12,469 nucleotides of DNA from Actinomycetota bacterium (GTDB lineage: Bacteria; Actinomycetota; Acidimicrobiia; Spongiisociales; UBA11373), in contig DNGH01000078.1 of assembly GCA_003486285.1 (NCBI GenBank), positions 1 to 12,469 on the forward strand. The letters run 5' to 3'. Below are positions 1 through 6,476 of the stretch, in pieces; within the stretch, counting starts at the first letter, position 1, and the number at the start of each line of letters is the position of its first letter. The notes under the pieces were generated by a model that had not been told where the DNA came from, searched no databases, and was given only the letters and a program-made list of their open reading frames with translations. The position numbers and the translations under genes were made by a program.

Positions 1-284
1 CTGCGCACCTCGTCGCGCCGCCACACCACCGCCCCCACGCCGAAGGATCCGCAGATGCCGGCGACGGGGCCGGTGGGGGCATCGAGGACGAGGCGGGCGT
101 CGATGCGGCGCACCCCGTCGACGAAGGCGACCACGGGGATGCCGTCGTCGACGCCGGGGATCGACTCCCAGGGGCGATCCTCGACTTCGACGTCGACCGC
201 TCCCTCGGCCGGGGAGAGCCCCTCGTCCGGTTCTACGGACGCGCCATATTCGGGGGCCCACCCCTCCACGTGCAGTCGGCTCAT
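1..284 (-). CDS. NurA-domain-like protein, N-terminal part (runs off left edge)
   Basis: This is an open frame from an ATG at 284-282 to the window edge, giving 94 complete residues and no stop. The protein begins MSRLHVEGWAPEYG and contains VAFVDGVRRIDARL near residues 50-63. That stretch, an early aspartate in a beta strand ('FVDG') followed by arginines, resembles the start of NurA-type nuclease domains as annotated in actinobacterial proteins; NurA nucleases usually work with a HerA-like ATPase in DNA end processing. I recognise the motif from memory only, and the rest of the active site lies outside the window. There is no Shine-Dalgarno sequence before the ATG. Instead a -10-like TACCAT ends 8 bases upstream, which suggests a leaderless message. 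The gene follows the amino acid ABC operon on the same strand after 68 bases, with no evident functional link. It could also be an uncharacterised conserved actinobacterial protein. Confidence 0.6.
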   Translation of the reverse strand, partial: MSRLHVEGWAPEYGASVEPDEGLSPAEGAVDVEVEDRPWESIPGVDDGIPVVAFVDGVRRIDARLVLDAPTGPVAGICGSFGVGAVVWRRDEVR

Positions 285-292
285 GGCGGCGG

Positions 293-298
293 ATGGTA
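293..298 (-). promoter_or_regulatory. -10 element (TACCAT) for leaderless NurA-like gene
   Basis: TACCAT on the minus strand fits the actinobacterial TANNNT -10 consensus. Eight bases separate it from the ATG at 284, so transcription would start at or next to the start codon. No clear -35 is seen. Confidence 0.4.
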
Positions 299-324
299 GC
301 GATGGGGGGTGACGCTTCCCGGGC

Positions 325-351
325 GACACCGGCAGGCGGCGGGCAGGTGTC
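325..351 (-). terminator. possible hairpin after the ABC operon
   Basis: A GACACC/GGTGTC inverted repeat (6-base arms, 15-base loop) lies two bases beyond the ATPase stop codon. It lacks a T-run, so it is only a weak terminator candidate. Confidence 0.25.
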
Positions 352-352
352 T

Positions 353-1102
353 TCAGAGCCGTCCGGCGGCGATGATCCTCTGCAGGAACTGGCGGGTGCG
401 CGGCCGCTGCGGATCCTCGAAGATCGCCGCGGGAGGTCCCAGCTCGAGCATCACACCGTCATCGAGGAAACCCACCAGATCGGCCACGTCGCGGGCGAAT
501 CCCATCTCGTGGGTGGCGATGACCATCGTCATCCCTTCGGCCTTGAGGTCGCGGATCACACCGAGCACCTCGGCCACCAACTCCGGGTCGAGCGCCGAGG
601 TGACCTCGTCGAGGAGCATCAGTCCGGGCCGCGAGACCAGGGCCCGCACGATGGCCACCCGCTGTTGCTGGCCCCCGGAGAGCCGGTCGGGGTACTCGGC
701 GGCCTTGTCGAGCAGGCCGAACCGCTCCAGCAGCGCCCGCGCCTGCGACTCTGCCTCGGCGCGGGACACGCCATGGACCTTGCGCGGCCCCAGGGTGATG
801 TTGTCGATCACCCGCATGTGCGGGAACAGGTTGAAGGCCTGGAACACGATTCCCATCGACTGACGCACCTGATTCGGGTTGACGCCGGGAGCCGTGATGG
901 CGACGCCATCCAGCACGATCTGGCCGGAATCGATCGGGACCAGCAGGTTGATGCATTTGAGCAGTGTCGACTTGCCCGAGCCCGAGGAGCCGATGAGACA
1001 CACGACCTGATGGTGTGCCACTTCCAGATCCACGGATCGCAGCACCTCCTTTCCGTCGAAGGCCTTGGCGACGCCGCGCAGCGCGAGCTTGAGGGCCGTC
1101 AT
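353..1102 (-). CDS. Polar amino acid ABC transporter, ATP-binding protein
   Basis: This 249-residue cytoplasmic ATPase powers import of a polar amino acid (PAAT family, GlnQ/HisP type). All ABC motifs are present in order: Walker A GSSGSGKST at 38-46, Q-loop Gln88, signature LSGGQQQR from 141, Walker B LMLLDE at 161-166, D-loop SALD and switch His198. The length is normal for the family. Val167 replaces the usual Pro after the Walker B glutamate (DEVTSALD), a conservative variant that should not abolish activity. I chose the ATG at 1102 over the longer open frame because it gives the normal family start (MTALKLALRG) and overlaps the permease stop by 4 bases (ATGA), a sign of translational coupling. 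It is the last gene of a binding protein-permease-ATPase operon. The exact substrate cannot be read from the sequence. Confidence 0.95.
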   Translation of the reverse strand: MTALKLALRGVAKAFDGKEVLRSVDLEVAHHQVVCLIGSSGSGKSTLLKCINLLVPIDSGQIVLDGVAITAPGVNPNQVRQSMGIVFQAFNLFPHMRVIDNITLGPRKVHGVSRAEAESQARALLERFGLLDKAAEYPDRLSGGQQQRVAIVRALVSRPGLMLLDEVTSALDPELVAEVLGVIRDLKAEGMTMVIATHEMGFARDVADLVGFLDDGVMLELGPPAAIFEDPQRPRTRQFLQRIIAAGRL

Positions 1103-1971
1103 GTGCTCATCGCCTGCATGCGGCGACGGTCGCGCTCGGTGTACCAATCGGTGAAACGGGCCACGGGCACGCTGACGGCGAGGAACAGCACCGCGGCCGC
1201 GATGTAGCTCGTGTAGTTGAAGGTGCGGGCGTTGTAGATGTCGGCCTCCCGCAGGCCCTCGCGCACCCCCAGCACGAACACCAGGGCGACGTCCTTCTGC
1301 AGGCTGACGAACCCGTTGAGCAGCGCCGGGACGACGTTGCGCACCGCCTGCGGAACGATCACATGCCACAGCGACTGGGTCTGGGTGAGGCCGATCGAGC
1401 GCGCCGACATGCGCTGGCTCTCGTGGACCGAGTCGATGCCGGCCCGATAGACCTCGGCGGTGTAGGCGGCGTACGAGAACACCAGGGCGGCAATGCCCCA
1501 GAACAGGGCGCTGTTGGGCACGCCCGGCAGTTGCAGCGCGGGGATGCCAAACCCCATCAACAGGATCAGGAGCAGCAGCGGCAGGCCGCGAGCGAGATCG
1601 ATGTAGCCGATGGTGAGGATCCGCAGCGGAAGGAAGGCCGGCCCGCGTAACGATCTGGCCATGGCCACCGCCAGCCCGATCACCAGGATGAGGATCTCAG
1701 CCACCAGGAACATCTTGATGTCGAGCCAGAACGCCCCCAGCACCTTGGGGAAGCTCGCCTTGAAATGGGTCCAGCTGAAGAATTGCCGCTGCACCGCCGG
1801 CCAGGCTTCAGAGCTCAGCACCAGGGCCGCGAGCACCCCGAACACGACGACGGTCGACACGACCGCGACCAGGGACCCCCGGGCACCCTCCTCGGACGAA
1901 CGCGGCGAGCGCCGGGGCCACAGCAAGCGCGGTCCCCGGCGCTCGATCCGCTCGAGTTGGGTAGGAGCCAC
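1099..1971 (-). CDS. Polar amino acid ABC transporter, permease
   Basis: This 290-residue inner-membrane permease (HisM/GlnP type) would form the translocation channel for the ATPase and lipoprotein encoded on either side. A basic N-terminal tail (residues 1-32) precedes a first membrane segment near 33-53. Further hydrophobic segments lie near 85-104, 117-141, 154-170 and 255-271. The EAA coupling loop that docks on the ATPase is clear: EVYRAGIDSVHESQRMSARS starts at 173, followed by IGLTQTQSLWHVIVPQA. The start is a GTG placed directly after the TAG stop of the binding protein gene, with GGAG inside the end of that gene as the ribosome binding site. The spacing is short (3 bases), so translation probably depends on coupling to the upstream gene. 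The stop overlaps the ATPase ATG. Only one permease gene is present, so the channel would be a homodimer. Confidence 0.93.
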   Translation of the reverse strand: MAPTQLERIERRGPRLLWPRRSPRSSEEGARGSLVAVVSTVVVFGVLAALVLSSEAWPAVQRQFFSWTHFKASFPKVLGAFWLDIKMFLVAEILILVIGLAVAMARSLRGPAFLPLRILTIGYIDLARGLPLLLLILLMGFGIPALQLPGVPNSALFWGIAALVFSYAAYTAEVYRAGIDSVHESQRMSARSIGLTQTQSLWHVIVPQAVRNVVPALLNGFVSLQKDVALVFVLGVREGLREADIYNARTFNYTSYIAAAVLFLAVSVPVARFTDWYTERDRRRMQAMST

Positions 1972-2844
1972 CTACTCCGAGATCACGCGGACGCCACCGG
2001 CAGCCACCAACCACTCGTCTTCGAGAGCCGCCAGCGTTCCGTCGCCGCGCAGCGCCGCCAACGCCGCGTTCACGCACCCCTGCAACGGATTGCCTTCCTC
2101 GAACAGCAGGCCGAACTCGTCGGGCTCGGCAGCGGGGGCGGCGAATTCGGCGACCACGACGGCATCGGTGACCTCGGCGCCAACGATGTAATACGCGGTG
2201 TACAGGTCGACGACGAGGCCGTCGATCTGCTCCGCCACCAGCGCGGACGTGGCGTCGACCGTGGTCTCGTACACCGCGGCAGCCGTATCGGGTTGGATGA
2301 CCTCGTCGATGTAGTCGAGGCTGGTGGTACCCACCTGAACCCCGAGCTTGGCATCCTTGAGGTCCGCCAGCGTCGTGGCGCCGGCGATCGGGTTGTCGGG
2401 GAACGCCACCAGCGCCTGGGCATTCGAGTAGTACGGGTCGGAGAAGTCGACCACCGCGTCGCGATCGGCGGAGATCGTGTACTGCTGGATGTTGAAGTCG
2501 AAGTTCTTGTCTCCCGTGGTGATGACCTCGTCGAACCCGGTCCGCACCCAGACGACCTGTTCCGGGGTGAAGCCCAACTCGGCCGCCAGTTCGTAGGCGA
2601 GGGCGGCTTCGAACCCGATTCCCGACTCGGGATCGTCGAACCCCTCGCCATCGGGAGAACCCACCCACGGCGGGAAGATGAACTCACCGGTGGCAACGGT
2701 GAGTTGCCCCGGGGTCACCAGGTTCAGATCGGCCACTTCACACGACTGCCCGGCTGCGGTCGTGGTGGCGGCGTCGTCGTCGCCGCAAGCTGCCGTCACC
2801 AGGGCCATGGCGAGCAGCAGGGCGCTCAGCACTCTCCACTTCAC
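1972..2844 (-). CDS. Amino acid ABC transporter, substrate-binding lipoprotein
   Basis: This is a 290-residue extracytoplasmic solute-binding protein (SBP_bac_3 type) that delivers an amino acid to the adjacent permease. It has a lipoprotein signal peptide (residues 1-19) with the lipidated Cys20 in VTAACGDDD and an acidic/Thr-rich tether. The body has the family hallmarks: SGIGFEAALAYELAAELGF from 74, DFNIQQYTISADRDAVVDFS from 116 and PYYSNAQALVAF following, then KLGVQVGTTS near 166 and a second lobe ending EDEWLVAAGG. I chose the GTG at 2844 because it begins directly at the signal peptide and is preceded by AGGAG 9 bases upstream; the longer frame up to 3030 adds a proline/arginine-rich stretch that overlaps the cyclase gene. 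It is the first gene of the importer operon, behind its own -10 candidate and a hairpin that separates it from the cyclase. Confidence 0.93.
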   Translation of the reverse strand: MKWRVLSALLLAMALVTAACGDDDAATTTAAGQSCEVADLNLVTPGQLTVATGEFIFPPWVGSPDGEGFDDPESGIGFEAALAYELAAELGFTPEQVVWVRTGFDEVITTGDKNFDFNIQQYTISADRDAVVDFSDPYYSNAQALVAFPDNPIAGATTLADLKDAKLGVQVGTTSLDYIDEVIQPDTAAAVYETTVDATSALVAEQIDGLVVDLYTAYYIVGAEVTDAVVVAEFAAPAAEPDEFGLLFEEGNPLQGCVNAALAALRGDGTLAALEDEWLVAAGGVRVISE

Positions 2845-2873
2845 GGTTTGTCGCTCCTCGCTGGGATGCGCGC

Positions 2874-2879
2874 AGGGTA
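2874..2879 (-). promoter_or_regulatory. -10 element (TACCCT) for the ABC importer operon
   Basis: TACCCT matches TANNNT and lies 29 bases before the binding-protein GTG, leaving a leader of about 22 bases that includes the AGGAG ribosome binding site. No convincing -35 is seen. Confidence 0.35.
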
Positions 2880-2882
2880 GCG

Positions 2883-2903
2883 AAAGCCGGCCCCAGGCCC
2901 GGC
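2883..2903 (-). terminator. terminator-like hairpin after the cyclase gene
   Basis: Two bases beyond the cyclase stop, the minus strand reads GCCGGGCC-TGG-GGCCGGC-TTT. This is a 7-pair G/C stem with one bulged G, a 3-base loop and a short T-run. It would separate the cyclase transcript from the importer operon, whose -10 candidate follows at once. Confidence 0.45.
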
Positions 2904-2905
2904 CT

Positions 2906-4882
2906 TCAGGATCCGGGGGTGTCGGCCTCGGTGAGCTCGGCCACCTTGCCGCTCGGGTCCACCGGGGCGTATCCCGCCACCTTGGGTGGCGCCGCCACCG
3001 GCTCGAAGTGGTGCTTTTCCTCGCTGGCATCCTTGAAGTCGCCGGCGCCGAAGACCTTGGGCTGCTGCCCGGGGCGGAGCACCTGGTAGACCCGGAGCAG
3101 GGACTCCTTGCCCTTCACCTTGAGCGGGGGCAACTCCGCCAGGCGGAACTCGTCGCGCGGGAGCGCGGCGGCGAACTCCTCGGTGACCACGATATCGCCG
3201 CCCTCGGCGACGCCGCACACCCGGCTCGCGGTGTTGACGGTGTCCCCGATGGCGGTGTAGTCGAGGCGCTCGGTCGAGCCGATGTTGCCGACCACCGCCT
3301 CGCCCACGGAGAGGCCCACGCCACAGCCCTTCACCTTGAGATCTCCCGCCTTGCCGGTCGCCATGGCCACGTCGATCAGGTCCTGCATCCGCAGCGCGGC
3401 GCGCACCGAGCGCACCACCATCTCGGGGTCGGACCGGGGAGCCCCCCAGAACGCCATGATGCAGTCGCCCATGAACTTGTCGATGGTGCCCCGCTCCTCC
3501 ACCACCGCCCGGGTCATCGCCTCGAGGTACTCGTTGAGCGCCGACACCACTTCGGTCGGGGTGGCCTTCTCCGAGGCCGCAGTGAAGCCGCGCAGGTCGG
3601 CAAACAGGACCGCCAGCGGCCGCGACGCGCCCTCCAGTGTCGCCACCGCACCCTCGGGCGAGGCGAGCACCTCCTTGACGACGTCCTTGGCCAGGTAGCG
3701 GCCGAAGACGTTGGTGACGTACTTGCGTTCCCGGGTCTCGGTGAAGTAGCGCACCCCGAGGCCGGAGACGAACACGATTGGTGGCGCGACCACGGGATAG
3801 ACCATGTTCATCACGATGCCGTCGTCGAACCGGGTGAACACCAGGGCGAGGTAGCCGGCGCCGAGGGCGAGGCCGATGAAGACGGCATACCAGGGGCGCA
3901 GGTACAGGGTCGCCACCGCCAGCACCAGGCCGATGCCGAAGACCAGAAGGACCGTCACGGCGATCGGTGCGCGCTCGAGGTAGCGGCCGGTGAGGATGGT
4001 GTTGAGGGCATTGGCGTGCACCGTGACGCCGGGCTGCTTGCCTGCCTTGTCCAGCGGTGTGGCCACCAGGTCGCCGAGGCCGAGCGCGGTGGCGCCGACG
4101 AGCACGATCTTCCCCTCGAAGGTTCCGGCGGGGACCCTCCCGGCGAGCACGTCCGCGGCGGGAATGGTGGGATAGCCCGCGGCGAAATTGAGGTCGAGGA
4201 GTCGCAGGTCGCTGGTGGGCACCCCCAGGCCGCCGACCTGGATCCCCCCGGGGCGCAGCGTGATCGGTCCCGACTGTCCCGTCGCCCGCTGCGCCAGCGC
4301 GAACGACAGCGACGCCACCAGCGAGCCGTCCGGCGCCTCGACCACGGGAGGCAGGGCGCGCACCACGCCATCGGTGTCGGGACGGGTGTTGGCATGGCCG
4401 ATCCCCACGGCGACGCCGGCGAACTCGGGGATCGGGGGGAACCACTCGGAGGCGATCAACAGGGCATCGACGTCCGTCGGCTTCTCCCCGAACTCGAAGC
4501 TGCCGATCAGGACGACATTCCCCGCATCCGCCATGGCCGCGGTCATCCGCTGGTCGCCTGCCGCGTCGTCGAGAGCCGGGTTTCCGAACGTCACGTCGTA
4601 ACCGACAAGCATCGCGCCGTCGCCGGTGACGGCATCGATGACGTCGGCGTGGACCCCCCGGCTCCACGGCCAGCGCCCGACCTCGGCGATGGACTCGTCG
4701 TCGATCGCCACCACGACGATGCGATCGTCGGCGGGAGCGCCGGGAAACAGGTTGTCGGCCAGGCGCAGCTGGGTGGTGAAGAAGAAGTCGTTCGACAACC
4801 CCACATACGAGGCGATCGTCACCGCGGCCACGATCCCCAGGGCGACCAGCGGCTTGAACCACAAGCTGTGACGGATGTTCAT
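2906..4882 (-). CDS. CHASE2-sensor membrane adenylate cyclase (class III)
   Basis: This 658-residue membrane protein is predicted to make cAMP from ATP in response to an extracytoplasmic signal. Order: a first membrane segment near 9-29; a CHASE2 sensor outside the membrane from about 35 to 300 (RIVVVAIDDESIAEVGRWPW near 54, KIVLVGATALGLGDLVATPL near 258, VHANALNTIL near 288); three membrane segments near 306-328, 331-350 and 358-377; then the cyclase domain from about 421 to 602. Catalytic residues are present: metal-binding Asp429 (FADLRGF) and Asp473 (KFMGDC), substrate residues Lys469 and Thr543, transition-state Asn550 and Arg554. Lys plus Thr points to adenylate rather than guanylate cyclase and to class IIIb. 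A hydrophilic tail of about 55 residues follows. No good Shine-Dalgarno precedes the ATG; a -10-like TAAGGT ends 9 bases upstream. The FecR-domain lipoprotein gene lies upstream on the same strand. Confidence 0.95.
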   Translation of the reverse strand: MNIRHSLWFKPLVALGIVAAVTIASYVGLSNDFFFTTQLRLADNLFPGAPADDRIVVVAIDDESIAEVGRWPWSRGVHADVIDAVTGDGAMLVGYDVTFGNPALDDAAGDQRMTAAMADAGNVVLIGSFEFGEKPTDVDALLIASEWFPPIPEFAGVAVGIGHANTRPDTDGVVRALPPVVEAPDGSLVASLSFALAQRATGQSGPITLRPGGIQVGGLGVPTSDLRLLDLNFAAGYPTIPAADVLAGRVPAGTFEGKIVLVGATALGLGDLVATPLDKAGKQPGVTVHANALNTILTGRYLERAPIAVTVLLVFGIGLVLAVATLYLRPWYAVFIGLALGAGYLALVFTRFDDGIVMNMVYPVVAPPIVFVSGLGVRYFTETRERKYVTNVFGRYLAKDVVKEVLASPEGAVATLEGASRPLAVLFADLRGFTAASEKATPTEVVSALNEYLEAMTRAVVEERGTIDKFMGDCIMAFWGAPRSDPEMVVRSVRAALRMQDLIDVAMATGKAGDLKVKGCGVGLSVGEAVVGNIGSTERLDYTAIGDTVNTASRVCGVAEGGDIVVTEEFAAALPRDEFRLAELPPLKVKGKESLLRVYQVLRPGQQPKVFGAGDFKDASEEKHHFEPVAAPPKVAGYAPVDPSGKVAELTEADTPGS

Positions 4883-4891
4883 GGCGCGGCG

Positions 4892-4897
4892 ACCTTA
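4892..4897 (-). promoter_or_regulatory. -10 element candidate (TAAGGT) for the cyclase gene
   Basis: TAAGGT fits TANNNT and ends 9 bases before the cyclase ATG, giving a leader of about 2 bases. The same AAGG might instead act as a weak, distant ribosome binding site. Confidence 0.3.
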
Positions 4898-4904
4898 CCC
4901 ATTT

Positions 4905-4923
4905 CCACCGCGACGAGCGGTGG
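4905..4923. promoter_or_regulatory. inverted repeat CCACCGC-N5-GCGGTGG upstream of the cyclase
   Basis: This is a perfect 7-base inverted repeat with a 5-base centre. It lies just upstream of the TAAGGT -10 candidate, across the spacer and -35 region. It could be a repressor site, or, if transcription reads through from the FecR gene, a hairpin in the message. It does not match the CRP consensus. Confidence 0.35.
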
Positions 4924-4946
4924 CAGCTCCGCCCACCCTGGGCACG

Positions 4947-5057
4947 TCACGGTCCGCATTTCGGCGCGACGACATCGAACGAAATCACGATGGAGGCGAG
5001 GCCGCCCACGGTGCCCTGCACGCTGACCATTGGCTTCTGTCTCCAATTTCGCGGCAT
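4947..5057 (-). CDS. possible small ORF, 36 residues, between FecR and cyclase genes
   Basis: The ATG at 5057 opens a 36-residue frame starting MPRNWRQKPMVSVQGTVGG and ending with Cys-Gly-Pro. A strong GGAGGAG (5060-5066) lies only 2 bases before it, which is too close for ideal initiation; a second ATG nine codons in has GGAGA at a better distance. No family is recognised and there is no membrane segment. It may be a leader peptide, or the frame may be chance. Confidence 0.2.
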   Translation of the reverse strand: MPRNWRQKPMVSVQGTVGGLASIVISFDVVAPKCGP

Positions 5058-5076
5058 CACTCCTCCAGAACACAGA

Positions 5077-5125
5077 GGTGGCGCCGGGCGCCCACCGGTT
5101 CCCACCGATGGCGGCCGACGCCACC
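5077..5125 (-). other. two hairpins in the FecR-cyclase intergenic region
   Basis: On the minus strand, GGTGGCG-TCGGC-CGCCATC (5125-5107) pairs with one G-U that only works in minus-strand RNA. It is followed by GGTGG(G)CGC-CCG-GCGCCACC (5096-5077), an 8-pair stem with one bulge. They begin 17 bases beyond the FecR gene stop. There is no T-run, so they may be 3' end structures or attenuators rather than standard terminators. Confidence 0.35.
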
Positions 5126-5141
5126 CCAATCGATCCGGCCT

Positions 5142-6419
5142 TCAGGAGGCGGAAGCCACCTCGAAGCCTGTTTCGAAGCTGTCGTCCACGTCCGTCAGCG
5201 TGCTGGTCGTGGACAGGATCACCTGCCCGTTGACCGTGACGGTGACCGTGAACTCGACCGCTCCGGCCCCACACTCCGTCCAGTAGTCGACGGTGACGGA
5301 GTACGAACCGAGCGGCGCGGTGCCGGGCTCCCAGGAGATGGTCTCCGGGGGCGGTGGCGCGTCCGCCTCACAGTCCTTGTTGGAGTCGTCGTCGAGATGT
5401 CCACCAGAACTCGAGTCGCTGTCGTACCTCACCGTCTCGCCGTTCGGATCGGTGACCCAGAGGTCGATGTCAGCGGGACCTTCCCAGTCCAGGGTCACCG
5501 CGACGTCGCCGAGCCCGACCGTCAGCGTGGCCGTGTCGGTGAATCCGCCAAAGGAACCGGTGACCGTGTGCTCACCCGGCGACGCCGCCGAGCACGAGGC
5601 CGCCTCGCAAGTTCCATCGGTGATCTCGTAGGTGGCGCCGACCGCGCCCAGCGGGTTGCCCTCGGCGTCGAAGCCCTGGGCGGTGTACTCCTGGGGCTCA
5701 TCGGCTTCCACTTCCGCAGTCCCCGGGCTGATCTCGATCGAAGCGAGCGGAGCCGGCTCGATGTCGCAGTCGCTCTCGACATCGATGTCGCACCGGTTGT
5801 AGGTGATCCAGTCACCGTCGAGAAGCTCCGCCGGGATCGGTTCCGGGTCGCTGAAGGTGCCATCGGCATAGACGGTCACCATGAACCCGACGCCGACCGC
5901 GAACTCGGTGCCCCCCTCCAGAACGTTCACCCCTCCGTCGATCACCGCGACCGTCGTCGAGCCATCGGAGTTGATGATCACGGCGTAGACCGTGCCCTGC
6001 ACCGAGGCGGTTGCGGTCGGGGTGACGACGTCGAAGCGGCTGGCCGAGTCGGTCAGCGACACCACCCGGGTGTAGGTGTTGCCGTTGGCCTGCTCGCCCT
6101 CGATCACCTTGGACTCATCGTCGTTGTTCAAGGTCTCGAGCGTCGTGATGGTGAAGCTGGTGTCGTGGTCGAGGCGCGTCACCGAACCGTCGAAATACTC
6201 GATCGCGGCGCGACCATCGGTCCTGGTGCGTACGGTGTGGCCGGCTTCCAGCACCTGCCCATCGACGGCGGCGGCGAAGTCCCCAGATCCGACGGCAACC
6301 TCGACGGTGCCGGCCAGGATGCGCAATTCGGCGGTCTCGGCGGTGCTGCCCGAACTGCTGGCGCAGCCTGCAGCCGCCACGACCAACAGCACAAGGCCCA
6401 CCAAAGACAACCTACGCAT
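5142..6419 (-). CDS. FecR-domain lipoprotein with Ig-like and DUF2135-like domains
   Basis: This 425-residue secreted lipoprotein has a signal peptide at 1-18 with lipobox AAGC and Cys19. Residues about 35-170 form a FecR-type domain: GHTVRTRTDGRAAIEYFDGS, then DVVTPTATASVQGTVYAVI and a strand ending AVIDGGVNVLEGG. Residues about 225-301 look like a bacterial Ig-like repeat (IEISPGTAEVEADEPQEYTA). The last 120 residues resemble DUF2135/YfaP (DIDLWVTDPNGETVRYDSDS, SSGGHLDDD). Six further cysteines (210, 218, 271, 276, 350, 383) could form three disulfides. The protein is very acidic. I chose the ATG at 6419 over an in-frame TTG two codons upstream because AAGGA lies 6 bases before it. This is not the classical FecR anti-sigma factor: there is no cytoplasmic region or nearby ECF sigma gene. 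The CHASE2 cyclase gene follows downstream. The binding partner is unknown. Confidence 0.88.
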   Translation of the reverse strand: MRRLSLVGLVLLVVAAAGCASSSGSTAETAELRILAGTVEVAVGSGDFAAAVDGQVLEAGHTVRTRTDGRAAIEYFDGSVTRLDHDTSFTITTLETLNNDDESKVIEGEQANGNTYTRVVSLTDSASRFDVVTPTATASVQGTVYAVIINSDGSTTVAVIDGGVNVLEGGTEFAVGVGFMVTVYADGTFSDPEPIPAELLDGDWITYNRCDIDVESDCDIEPAPLASIEISPGTAEVEADEPQEYTAQGFDAEGNPLGAVGATYEITDGTCEAASCSAASPGEHTVTGSFGGFTDTATLTVGLGDVAVTLDWEGPADIDLWVTDPNGETVRYDSDSSSGGHLDDDSNKDCEADAPPPPETISWEPGTAPLGSYSVTVDYWTECGAGAVEFTVTVTVNGQVILSTTSTLTDVDDSFETGFEVASAS

Positions 6420-6442
6420 GGTCAATCCTTCATCTCGCGGAA

Positions 6443-6455
6443 GAGCCCCGGGCTC
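6443..6455. promoter_or_regulatory. palindrome GAGCCC-C-GGGCTC in the FecR gene leader
   Basis: These perfect 6-base inverted arms with a single central base lie 24 bases before the FecR-lipoprotein ATG, within the predicted 5' leader. It could be an operator half of a tandem site with the neighbouring palindrome. A one-base loop makes a simple RNA hairpin less likely. Confidence 0.3.
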
Positions 6456-6466
6456 CGAACATTCGG
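6455..6466. promoter_or_regulatory. palindrome CCGAACATTCGG, candidate operator for the FecR gene
   Basis: This perfect 5-2-5 inverted repeat overlaps the predicted start of transcription (about 6464) set by the TAGCAT box. That is a classic place for a repressor. It resembles but does not match the actinobacterial LexA box, which has a CGAAC/GTTCG pair separated by four bases. Confidence 0.4.
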
Positions 6467-6470
6467 CGGG

Positions 6471-6476
6471 ATGCTA
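6471..6476 (-). promoter_or_regulatory. -10 element (TAGCAT) for the FecR lipoprotein gene
   Basis: TAGCAT fits TANNNT and lies 51 bases before the ATG at 6419, giving a leader of about 45 bases that holds both palindromes and AAGGA. No good -35 is seen at 17 bases. Confidence 0.4.

Noticed and set aside
293..1207. 304-codon plus-strand frame over the ABC ATPase gene.
   Set aside because: It is the antisense shadow of an ATPase with every ABC motif intact.
1972..3030. Long form of the binding protein starting at 3030.
   Set aside because: The extra 62 residues overlap the cyclase gene and would bury the lipoprotein signal peptide. The GTG at 2844 has a ribosome binding site.
2678..5026. Very long plus-strand frame (782 codons) opposite the cyclase gene.
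   Set aside because: His/Arg/Gly-rich shadow of the cyclase gene. The minus-strand protein has clear CHASE2 and cyclase motifs.
4947..5057. The small frame contains VQGTV and FDVV.P, words also present in the FecR protein, suggesting a decayed FecR duplicate.
   Set aside because: The two words occur in the opposite order, the shared DNA is only about 11-12 bases each, and the rest does not align. Chance is more likely.
4879..5274. 131-codon minus-strand frame whose stop overlaps the cyclase ATG by 4 bases (ATGA), suggesting a coupled small gene.
   Set aside because: It overlaps the end of the FecR gene by 133 bases, is Arg/Gly-rich like other out-of-frame translations of GC-rich DNA, and has no well-placed ribosome binding site.
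6455..6466. LexA (SOS) box.
   Set aside because: The half-sites CCGAA/TTCGG are separated by two bases, whereas the actinobacterial LexA box needs CGAAC and GTTCG four bases apart.
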